DNA from: Branchiostoma floridae
Lineage: Eukaryota; Chordata; Leptocardii; Amphioxiformes; Branchiostomatidae
Assembly (NCBI RefSeq): GCF_000003815.2
Contig: NC_049987.1
Location: 3,590,026-3,654,025 of the forward strand
Direction: 5' to 3'
Length of the DNA stretch: 64,000 nt
Positions 26,601 to 38,600 of the stretch are shown here, piece by piece (the stretch's first letter is position 1; each line of letters starts with the position of its first letter). Position numbers and translations under genes: made by a program. The notes beneath the pieces were generated by a model. That model was not told the origin of the DNA and ran no database searches. It worked only from the letters and a program-made list of their open reading frames with translations.

Positions 26601-29600
26601 ACGACTCTTGCATCCATTATCTAGAATTCAGTACGAGGCGCCGGAGCACATGGGCTTTCCGTTCAGAACCTTCGCGGTGGCGGTAAGTCAACTCTGGACA
26701 AAGGTCCATTTATTGTTTTAAGTCTGCTACTGAACAATTGTAGCCATTGCCGGGCCATTTTATCTACACTGACTTAAATTATTTCGCAGATCCCATCCAC
26801 GCGTGCCTCTAATTTTGGATCTTCACAAAGTTCGGAAAGTTTCCTATTTTTGTTGCAATGGCAACCAGTTGTTAACAGGCATTTTTGACGAAAATCGCTA
26901 ATTTCGGTTCTAACAATGTATTGTTAGCTTTCCTTGCTACCCTTTTCTTGCTACATGGATAAAAAGTTCAGTAATCTAGTATATCTTTCATAGTTAAATA
27001 TGAATAAAACTTGTTGATTTGATTACGCCAAAATCCAACATGGTAGACCATAGCACCAGATCAAGTATAACTAGCTTCTTATCTCTTAAATTTCGTAACA
27101 ACCTGGAATTTTTTCATCAAAACACGTTCAAATTCGACGTGGCGGACCCAAGATGGCGGAACCCAACTGGTATCTTAAATATGTGTGGCTTTATTTTGAT
27201 GTCTTTTATGTTGCTATTGAAAACAGGAGTCGTATCATACATTATTAAATTTTTATGTACTCTGTTATGTTTTGCTGCATACTTTGAAGTTTTATGGTAA
27301 TACCTTTTTTTAATGGCTCCGGTCAATTCAGTCACAAAGATGACGTCATAATTACGTCATATTACGCCATAATGCCGTCAAATTTCTAACAAACCTCATA
27401 TTTTGCTTTTACATAATTCTCTGAAAACTTGTGGTCATATATTAAGCTGTTTATGAGTAATACCAGTTTCAAGCACGGGCCTCAAATGCCCCCCTCCCCC
27501 GGTCATATGTTGACCAAAATAGCCCGGTCTGAATAGGGTATAGTTACTCCTTACAAAACGTTACCTCTACATCTAACATTTCCTCATAACGTTCCTTTCT
27601 GTGTAACTGTGTTAGGTTCTTCAACATGTGAGGCACCTGTGGACCTGTTCTTCCTCCTCGATGGATCTGGCAGTGTAAAAGCTGCAAACTTCGCTAAGGT
27701 GAAGCAGTTTGTGGTCGATATGGTCAATAGTTTCGACGTCAGCCCAGCTGCCACTAGGGTTGGTGTTCTTCAGTATTCTAACAGGAACACGTGAGTGACG
27801 GTTCATTCATGTCTTGAAAACAGAGTGGAGTAGACTAATTCCCGGCCCCAGGAAATTGAGTAATCCGAAAAATTAACAAAAAAAGACCGGTCTAGGTAGA
27901 GGTGCGTACCTAAAGACCTAAAAATGTTTAGGTCCAAGTCAAAAAAAAAAATAAATAAATAAATGTCCGGACTTGAGAGTCCGGACTTGCAAAAAACTAT
28001 CTGTCACTTATATTCCCTTTTCTTGTTCTAAACTTTCCAAAAACCTTCCATAGGCAGTAAAATTTGCACTGGAAAAAGCCAAAAACATTTTCTGTTTACA
28101 CTGGCTGTATATAAGTTGCATGTATTTTTCACATTGCATTTCAGTTCATGCTAACATGCAATTTTATATGCACCATACCCCCTCCCCCTCAAAAAAGAAA
28201 ACTTTCTTGCGCACATAATATGCAATGATGGGTTCAGGTCCGGACTTATAAGTCTGAACCTGAACTGCTGGACTTGAATCCAGACCTGAACCTGAATATG
28301 ACTTTAGGTACGCACCACATGTTCGGGACAAGAGATACATTGAAAAAATGGCTATATTCTCATTAATTAGGCAAATAATTAGCATTTTTTCCATTTAATT
28401 TTGCAGTTCCAAACCTAGTCAATAGAGAGCCCAAACTCACATGACTTCTTCCCGAGCTCAACAACTATCTATCACTTCTAAATCGTGACCATAGCTTGTT
28501 CAGAACGCCAGATAGCAAAACTGGAGGTTCTGCTGGAGTACCAAGGGAAGACGCTAGAGGGCCCAATATCTAAAATGTCTAGCGTTTGTAACACCTAACC
28601 AACACACATAGTATGAAGCCAATCCATCCAAGTGTTTATATCTTGTTCAAGGAACCACATACACAAACACTAGTGAAAATATTCATGGAGGTAATTATGG
28701 TAGTTGGGATCAAAATGATGACAAAGAAATATAATAATTTCGATTGAATCATTTATGCAGTGACTGTTTATGAACCATTTATTTCTTAGCCTGGTGTTTA
28801 ACCTGGGAAACAAAGTGAACAAGCCGACTACCGTGAGCGCTATTAACAGCATCTCGTACCAGGGAGGCGGGACGAGAACCGGAGCTGCTCTACAGTACGT
28901 CCGTGGAAACGCAGCATGGAGGAGAGGAAATGTGCCAAAAGTAAGTACCAAAAATATATAGAAATTGTACCCAGGGTCTTGGTAAAGTGATTGCATACTA
29001 ACCTAATGTTGCTTATCATTTTTGGCAATAGACTCAAATGTACTTACCACCACAGGCACTGATCGTGTTGACAGACGGAAAATCAGAAGATTCCGTGTCG
29101 GGACCCTCTCAGAGCCTGGTCTCGGATCGTGTTGAGGTGTACGCCATCGGTGTGAGCAATTTCGATCATGAGGAACTCCTACAGATTGTCAACAACAAAC
29201 AGAGCAACGTGATTGAGCTGGACGACTTCAACGCCCTCGCCACGAAGATAGACGAAATCGCCCAAGAAGTTTGCTCATATGCGACAGAAGGTACGTTCCG
29301 TGTTGCTCCTTACAGAGCTAACGGTTACACGTCTACATAAATTCTGTACTTAACGACTTTATGACATTTGCTAAGATTGTGTTATACATGGGTCTCTGTG
29401 TTTGAATGCGTTTGATCATTTTTATGTGATTACAGCATAACCCATGAAAGTGAAAATAAATCTTAATGCTTTATGGTGTGTTGGTAAGTGTCGGCTTAAG
29501 TAAGGGCAACTGCGGTTTTAAGACCACCTAGTAGCTGCCTCAGGTACAACTGTTACAGCAGAAGGTTTCATATCTCGTTTGATAGAATTTCTATGATCAT

Positions 29601-32600
29601 TATCTTTTTTCTTTCATTCCGAGCTCTTGACCTGATGAAAAAGTAGTAAATTTAGGTCCCTCCATCACCCTTCTTAAAAGAGATGCAACTACCTATTTTG
29701 TTCAATATTCTAAAGGAGAAATACTCAAGAAAAATTTATCTATCGTCATAATTTTTGTAAATAGAAAGTTCAATTTAGGATTGACGGAACTAGATGATAG
29801 TAAGGCAAATTAAAATATAATTTCATAGTAAACAAAGAAAGAAGAATTTATATTGACATTGAATAATTTACGACGGAAAATACAAGTTGTTCGATAATAT
29901 GAATATTCAAACATGTGACATATACAATTTAGAAAAAGAGGAACACCAATGTATATAATTGATATATACAAAAATATCATTATTTGAAGTTGACCTTATA
30001 CGGATCCATTCATGGCTTCTTGAGTTGTGCCGTCAGCAAACACACCCACGCGCACCCACGTGCGCCTACAAACGTTTCGGCAAAGGTTGTAATATGTTCG
30101 TTACAAGCAAATTTATGTAAGATATGTTAAGTATTCCTCTTTTGTTACCATTGTTTTCTAAACTCCATCGAAGAACTTAAAGAAAGAAATCTACCCGAAG
30201 GTACCAAAGTGTTAACCTACTTGACGATGGTAATCTATGATACATGAATACGAACACGTTTTACTTTTACACAGAAGTCTATGCCAATTCCTTTGAGGTC
30301 CTGCGCACTGCCAACCAACAGTATCGAGATGTCGACTTCTTCGTCATCAAGGCGAGGCTGCCAGCTGACGGTCTGTCTGCCTCGGAAAACTGGTGCAGGG
30401 ATTACCAACGTCTGTGTGCGCAGTACGGGCTGAGGCCTACCGGCTGTGGGGAACAATACGCTAACAGTGGACACTATGCCAAGTAAGATTTTCAACATGC
30501 ACAACCATAACAGTTTATCTCTGAAATAATTCACTTGCACACTGTTGCACTTTGTAAATCACGCATAATCCCTTTTTAATATTTCCATACACTTGACATT
30601 ACTTTGTGTAGTGGTTAGTCAAGGTAAGTTTTTGCCAAGGGTTCACGTAGCCAATAGGCTAGATAGGGCTCAGGTTACATGACCAACTGTACATTCCTGT
30701 AGTAGCAGTTACTGTAGGGTTTGCCCTTTACCGTATGTCAGGTTACATTAATCTGTTGATCCGTGCTGGACGTCATTTACCAGGTATATTGTGTAATGTT
30801 TATGCAATGTGTGTCTGTTATTGGTAGTGGTGTTCCGTTAGAGGGGCTTCATACACACTAAAATGTTATGCAGGTCGTTTTTAATAGTATAACACTTGAG
30901 GACATAGAATTATTTATGTTGTCATTGTCAGCCATACATATATCTATATGTTGTTGGCACATGAGTACTGTTTTAAGTCATCTACCAATCTTATTTTAGA
31001 TAGTACTATTCATATGAGAACCCTTAAAAAGAGTGGTTGCTGCTTTTTGTTATATGCAGACAATGAATTAAAATGTGAAAATTATGCAACGACAAATCTT
31101 ACCTCCGCCATTTTGTCAGTATGTTTTTGTCCTACTTTTTTATTGTTTGGGGTGTTTTCTATTTGGGTACATTATTTTTCTATACCCACCGTAGGTGCCG
31201 AACAGTCTACAACTCTGACATGAACATCTACAACGCGCTCAGCTGCCAAGCGAACACACGTATAAGAGATGTAGCGAACATGGCTTTCTCAACCGGGGCC
31301 ACAAGCCAGAATAGCTTCGGCTTTAGCCAATGTCACCCGAGCTACTGCCAACGTAGGATAAGCCAGAGTAAACATGGTCTGTACTACGTAACTCCAGGCT
31401 CAGACAGGATTGTGTACACCGTGTGTACAGGCTCAGCAGGTCGGTGGGGTTTGAATCAAACAATCATTTTATATTTATCATCTATATAAGGTTACATGCA
31501 GCATTCAGCTACATGCAGCTATCAGCTGGATGCTTTTTTCCACGACGGCATAGATCTTTGGAAACAATAACTCAGCAAACTTCCTTCTGGTTTTGCATAC
31601 TAACCTTTATGAATTCAGATGCATGAAATGTATTTGCAGCTTTACCAGTTTGATACTTTTGTAGTAAGTTGAACGTTACGTATTTCAGGTTGTACAAAAT
31701 AAGAATGGTAAGTATTTTGCGTATTGGCAGGCAACATTAAATTTCAAGAAACACAGTCCATTTCCGAAAATTTAACTTGATTGACCAAATGAATTGATAT
31801 CTAAAATATGTAGCAAACCTTTACATCGAGATACACATTTGACTTGGGCAGTTCTGCAGAATCAGAAGTTTTTTCTAGAATTCTGAGAATATCAGCTCAA
31901 ATTCTGGAGAATCCAGCACAATTCTGGGAACTTAATCAGCATCAGACAATTTTGAAAGCATGAGGTAGTTGAACTTTATTTTCTGGTAATGCAACACAAA
32001 TCGTTGTTTCCTCCAGATGTTTGCACCAATTACATTTTGCCAAACGGGACATTGAGCAGTCCGTGTGTGAACGGTGACTGTGTGGACGTAATAACTAACC
32101 ACACCAGGTCCTGTAACTGTTACCCTGGGTACGGAGGGGACAATTGTGAGAGAGGTAAGTTTGAATATTTTTTACTGGTTAAACATTGACAAATTCACAG
32201 GTGCAATTTTGTTTGCAGCAAATGTATAAAAATTAGTATAGTTCTATTTTGGCACCTGTTACCTGACAGAAGTGCTACCTAAGTTATGCTAAGTGCTACC
32301 TTCATCTGTCAAGATAGAAAAATACCTTCTACTACTAAATAGACTTCTGCATAGAAATAAGCCGCTTTCATCTTTATGTCTTTTCTTGCATTCTGTCTAT
32401 TTTTGTGGTAATTGTTTGTTCCTCTTTACACAGGAACTGTAACAGGCGAATAAATGCGATTAATTTTTTGTTTAACCTATAGACTGTCTAGTAAATGAGA
32501 ATTTAAATATTTGTATTTGATACGTATAAGTACTACTCCACAGATATTGACGGCTGCTCTCCCAACCCGTGTCATACCGAGGCTACTTGTGAAGACATCC

Positions 32601-35600
32601 CGGCTCCCGGGACAGGTGCGAGGTGTACCTGTCGGGCCGGTTTTGCTGGCGATGGGAAATCAAGTGGCTCCGGATGCAGAGGTAAAATTTCTGATTTTGG
32701 ATATCTAGCAGCTACCCCTACTGCATGAAATTCCTAAAAGTCAACCTGTAGCTAGGTATGGTACCTAAAGTTTCTGTCGCATGCTGTTTCATCGCAAATT
32801 GAGATTATCCCGCCGCAGCGTCACGTGACATTAATCTTGATATCAAATCTCAATTTAGTCCTTGTCATGGTCCTCAATAACTTATTATGATAGCCATTAG
32901 TCGCTAGGTGCGCATTCTTTCAAAGAGTATTGATCTTAAATTATGCTGATTACCTACTTATGATATTGCTTTCTTTCTCACACAGTACCCACACCTGTAA
33001 CTGAACTGTCAGGTGAGTCAAACGGATATCACATACTTTTAATATACAATGATTAAGGTTTTTTTTTGGCAGATAGCTCTTGGACAAAACATATAAGCAC
33101 CCTAGTAGCACATAGATCAATAAAGATTTTTTTAATCACGATACCAGGATTTAAAGAAAATATTATGCCTTAGAAGAAAAAAACTATATTTTGGTTATAT
33201 TTTGTACATTAGTCAGAGATAAATATACGTCAATTTTGAAATTTAGATCATACGCCGACAAGCTATTGTAATCACCTATCTTGTTTTTCATTTGGACATG
33301 CTCCGATTTTCTACAGCTTCCACCACCTGCACCAATGACTACATGGAGCTGTCGATTCCTGAGGATCAACTGACTGACATCAACCTGGGGAATCTTCACT
33401 GGGAGCCTGACCAGAACTGTGGTGCTTCAACTAACGGCACCCACTACATTTTCCGTACAGAACTGTACAGCTGCGGTACTCAGGTAGTGTATACTAATAA
33501 GAGCAGTGTAACAAGAACTGTGGTCCCACAACTAACGGCACCCACTACATTTTCCGTACAGACCTGTACCGCTGTGGCACTCAGGTAGTGTGTACTTATA
33601 AGATCAGTGTAACAAGAACTGTGGTGCTTCAACTAACGGCACCCACTACATTTTCCGTACTGACCTATACCGCTGTGGTACTCAGTTAGTTAGTGTGCAC
33701 TAATAAGGACAGTGTAACCAGAACTGTGGTCCCACAACTAACGGCACTCACTAAATTTTCCTTACTGACCTATACCGCTGTGGTACTCAGGTATTGTGTA
33801 CTAATAAGGACAGTGTAACCATGCTGTGGCGCCACAACTAACGGCAGCAACTACATCTTCCGTACTGACTTGTGCCGCTGTGGCACTCAGGTAGTGCTTG
33901 TGTATACGATTTGTTGCAAGGGCAATTGTAGTTAGGCATAGGCAAGACTGTTAGCAATAAATCAGACAAGGATCAGAAATTAAAAGATATGGCATTTTGA
34001 CAACCACATAAGCTTACATAATTGATAAAAATGCCGCCACAAAGTTATTTTGGAACAAAAATGTTCGAGAGACAATAAACTGGCTTTACCTCAATTAATG
34101 ATTTAGTCCTACATCTTGTCATTTTATGTCAAGTTATGCCAACAAAAGATTTTCAAATAGGTGACCTTCGGCTCGAGGTACGTCACCTTTCTGAACAAGA
34201 TAAACATCCTGGGTATCCACTTGAGCGGTGGGGTCATCACCCGACAGGGCGACGTGTGGATCACCTCAAAGTAAGTTGATAATCTTCTTTCTGAATATCA
34301 GACCATCTTTTTAGTCTGCGTATCGTAAAGGGCTTGTTTTATGTTATTTCAATGACCATGAGTTACAATCTAAATCTCTTTGGGTTTAAAACATGACTTT
34401 TTTCTATGATTGCTACATGTTAGGACACACAATGTGAGAATAGTATTGTTGAGAGGTTTATTCGGATTGAAGAGACTCAAGACACTCACATAGTGTGTCC
34501 TCTCTCTTTCTACATCTTTAGACTCTTCCTCCAGACGTAACTGATCTTGCTCTTATCCTGACCCTGTCATTTCCCCTACAGGGCCCTAGCACTACCCATA
34601 TTTATGGGGTGGGTGGATTGGCACGCTACAAAATAACGCCTCCTCAACGAAGATGGATTATCTCGTTATCTTCATAGACTAGTAACATCAATGTCAAACA
34701 AGTCGGTTTCTATCTAACTTCTATATTACGTATCAATAGCTGGACAGTCACATGTTAACTATTATCTTTATTGGCTCTTACTGTCACTGACCTCACTGCA
34801 ACTGCTCTTACTGCGATTTCCCAGTCTGCAACTGCCTTTACTACAACTGCTTCTACTGCAACTGCTTCTACTGCAACTGATCCACTGCGACTGATCCTTC
34901 TACTACTCTTACTGCGACTGCTCTTACTGCGACTGCTCTTACTGCAACTGCCAATTCTGTAACTGCTCCTACTACAACTGCACCTACTGTGGCTGGTCTT
35001 ACTGCGACTGCTCCTTTTACAACTGCTCCTACTGCAACTACTGCGACTGCTCCTACTGCGACTGCTCCTTCTACAACTGCTCTTACTGAGACTGCCAATT
35101 CTTCAACTGCCTTTAATGCAACTGCCCCTACTGCGACTGCTCTAACTGCGACTAATCCTACTGCGACTGCTCTCACTCTGGCTGCACCTTTTGCAACCGC
35201 TCTTAATAAAACTGCTCTTACTGCGACTGCTCCTTCTGCCACTGTTCTTACTGCGACTGCTCCTACTGCGACTGTTCTAACAGTGACTGCTCTCATTGCA
35301 AGTCCTGATAATGAGGCTGCTCCTACTCTGACTGCTCTTATACTGCACTGCTCTTACCGTGACTGCGTGAGATCACGTGGCGCAGCGACAGCGTGTTTGG
35401 CTCGGGACCGAGAGGTCGCGAGTTCGAATCCTGCCGTGTCATCGATCTTGTGGAATGCACTTTACACGACTTACCTCACTTTACTCAGATGAAAATGAGT
35501 ACTTAGCTTTGGCTAGGGCCCTCCCTCGGATAGGACGTTAAATTTAGGTCCCGTTTTTGTGGATCTGGAGAGTCACACCCTAAGCACGTTAAAGAACCCA

Positions 35601-38600
35601 CACACGTGCGATGGTGAAATGTGCGATGAAACCTTCCGTCTAGAGTTGGTGATTTTCTACAAATCGTTCGGACTCCAGAAAGAGTAGTGACATATCAGCT
35701 ACTAATGGACATCCGTATGAAACCAAACCAAACCAAACTGCTCTTATTGCCACTGCTCTGTCTTTGACAGTTTCTACTGCAATTGCCACTACTCAAGCTG
35801 CGACTGATCTTACTGCAACCGTCCCTTCTGCAACTTCCCGTTCTGTAACTTTTGTTACTGCGACTGCTCTTACTGTGACTGCTTTTACTGCACTGCTTTT
35901 ACTGTAACTGCTTTCACTGCGACTGCTTTTACTGCGACTACCCCTTCTGCTACTGCAACTGCCCTTACCGCGACTGGTCTCACTGCGACCTCTGTAATAC
36001 CCGCTTCACATTAGGCGCGATTCGATCGGAAGACTAGTTTACGAGCTCTAAATGACATTTTCCTGAGTAAGACGCCCGATGTTCTCACGATCATCTTGCG
36101 ATTTTTAGGGATCGCCGGCAATTTTCAGGAGTCTTAAGACGGTCGCGGTGCAGCGAAACATGTTCTTAACATAAGCGACAAGTCGCAGGAGATCTCCGAG
36201 ATCGCAGAGCTCGTTACCGAGTCGCAGATCGTGCGTGCGAATCGTGCGTACCTCGCAAGGGCATCGGTCAATAGTCTTGCGTCAATCCAACGATTGAAGA
36301 CCGATAGGCGAGCAGAGACATAGTTATTAATCATCGAACGCAAATCGGATGGCGAACGCCCGTTAGTCGGGCGACGTTCGGGCGACGTTCACCCGACTTC
36401 CGATTGTTTACAAATATTGAATTTCTGGGAATGTGAGGGTACTTCTAATATTGTGGCCCCTGTGGCAGCATGTAGGCTGGTTTTGTGACACACTTTCCTT
36501 TCTTGTGTCATTTCTATTATGCCCGCGCATTCCATTCATTGGTTAAAAAGATTCCGACAACAAAATAAGCAACATTTATTGATCTCTTGCCTTTTTTGAG
36601 GAACGTTTTGTGTTCCCTTGTCCGCGTGCAAGAGGTCATGGGAGGTTCATTATCAAAGATTTATTCACCGTCGATCGCACGAGGCTCGCTCATATGTGAG
36701 AGGAACAGATTTTGGGCCAAAAATACGCAAGACCATCTTAAGATCTTAAAATCAGCCGACCTTCCTGCGATCGCGAAGTACGTCCGAAGATCGTATATAA
36801 TGTGAGGCGAGTATTAATGCGACGGCTCCTACTGTGACTGCTCTTGCTTTGACTGCTTCTACTGCGACTGCTCCTTTCTTCTGTGACTGCTCTTGCTGTG
36901 ACTGTTTTTACTGCGATTGACCATCCTTCATCTACTCTTACTGCGCCTGCTCTTACTGTGACTGCTCTTACTGTTGCTGCTCTTACTGCGACTGCTCTCA
37001 CTGTTGCTGCTCTTACTGCGACTGCTCTCACTGAGACGGTTCTTCAACTTTCAGGATGCCAGGTCCTTCTAGCCCTGTGTCAGTCCCTCTCACAATAAGC
37101 CTGTTAATGACTGAGACTTGTCCACGGGCGTGCCAGCTAACATAAACTCATAAACTCAGCTATACATGGCACAATATCCTTGTCCACCAGTAAATAAACA
37201 TGTAGCCACCAGAAATATACTATCCGTGGCGTATTAAGCAAACCAGCCCTTAGGAATGCAATAACAGCCATCAGTATCCGCGTTGAACAGTAACGTAACT
37301 CATTCCCAACTACTAGAAACCCAATCTCCAAGCTCATCCTGTACTTATTCGCCAGCTTTTGATACTATCATATGGTACTGTAGGATCGGCTTTAAGATTT
37401 CAACAAACCTAAAAAAATGTATATATTATTCCTCCGACTGCTCCTTTACATCCTCCTACGCACTTTCCCCCAACGGCCCATACTTATCGCCTATGTGGGG
37501 ACCCTGCTATCTGAAGGGCCACCCCGGTTACTGTGAGCGTTGCCTCAAACCAGCTGTCAGCCAATCAGAGAATGGCCTTTCAGTTTTCAAAAGGGATCTC
37601 GCAAAGGCCAGATTGGGCGCTGATTGGCTGGTTCCCATATAAGGATAAGCTCATTAATATTTATAAGCAGGGCGGTCAGTAACCGGGGGTGGCCCTTCAG
37701 ATAGCAGGGTCCTCACATAGGCGATAAGCAAGCGCCATTGGGGAAAGTGCATAGGAGGATGCCCCTTTATCGCGCATGTAGACGCCTGGCCCACGTGTAA
37801 CAGTTCCTGCAGACAAAAAAGTCCACCTTGTGTACTGCCCACCCTCCGGAACCTCGTCTACCCTTCTCTCCTGCCTAGTCATCGAGTATCCGCCTGTACA
37901 TCTCTTCGATCGAAATGAATAACGCATTAGTTTAAAGTTCCTTCCAATTGAAAAACAAAACAAAACTCAAGACACTCTAAAGCAATCCGTAGGTTTTATT
38001 CCAGCTTCTCTCTCTCACACACATTGTGAGTCATCTCTCTCTCTCTAGATCAGACTCTTTCTCTGACGTAAGGACGTGGCATAATCGGCAGGACCTACAA
38101 TGCCCTGGTTCTAATCCTGACGTGTCATCGATCTTGTCCACTTGGGAGAGGCACTTTTTCCCGCTTTACTCTGGTGAAACTCCGGCTAGGAACGTCCCTT
38201 GGATAAGACAATAAATTGAGGCCCAGTGTATGGCGAGTGCCACACCCACGCACGTTAAAGAACCCACCACACTTGTCAAAAAAGAGTAGGGACATGCCTT
38301 GGTGTGAATGCTGCAAATGCTTCTGTCTTTAGTGATTCATGAATGATCAGCTGAAATAACCCGGATGGACGCTGATTGAACATCCGTCTCGTATCAGCAA
38401 TACGGTGCTTTCACCAAAGTAGAGTTTGTAGACTACGACAACACTGGCCTTGGATCTTGAATGAATTCAAAACTTTTCTGACCGAAAATATGAAACGCCC
38501 AACCCTACTTCAACCTGTAACAATGACAAAAAAAAGAAAGAATACCAGGTAGTGTGTAATTTGCCTTTAGAGTGGCTAGGAAATTAAAGACATTTTTTTA

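Larger units (their letters stand above)
34768..37040. repeat. Degenerate ACTGCTCTTACTGCG-type minisatellite (three blocks)
   Basis: Units of about 12-18 bp built on CTTACTGCGACTGCT cover 34768-35366, 35743-35990 and 36817-37040. The blocks are separated by a SINE and a MITE, each dropped into the array. The frame reads as TATAPTATALT-like repeats (167 codons plus strand), but there are no splice signals and the reverse frame is open too. I regard it as non-coding. Confidence 0.85.

Noticed and set aside
26632-26682. Alternative 51-bp exon 3 starting after ATTCAG
   Set aside because: It would end in phase 0, which is incompatible with the phase 1 start of the vWA exon. The acceptor at 26625 fits.
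34989-35492. 167-codon Thr/Ala-rich ORF resembling an antifreeze-type repeat protein
   Set aside because: Lies in a degenerate minisatellite in intron 13, runs into a SINE, and the opposite strand is also open. No signal peptide or splice context.
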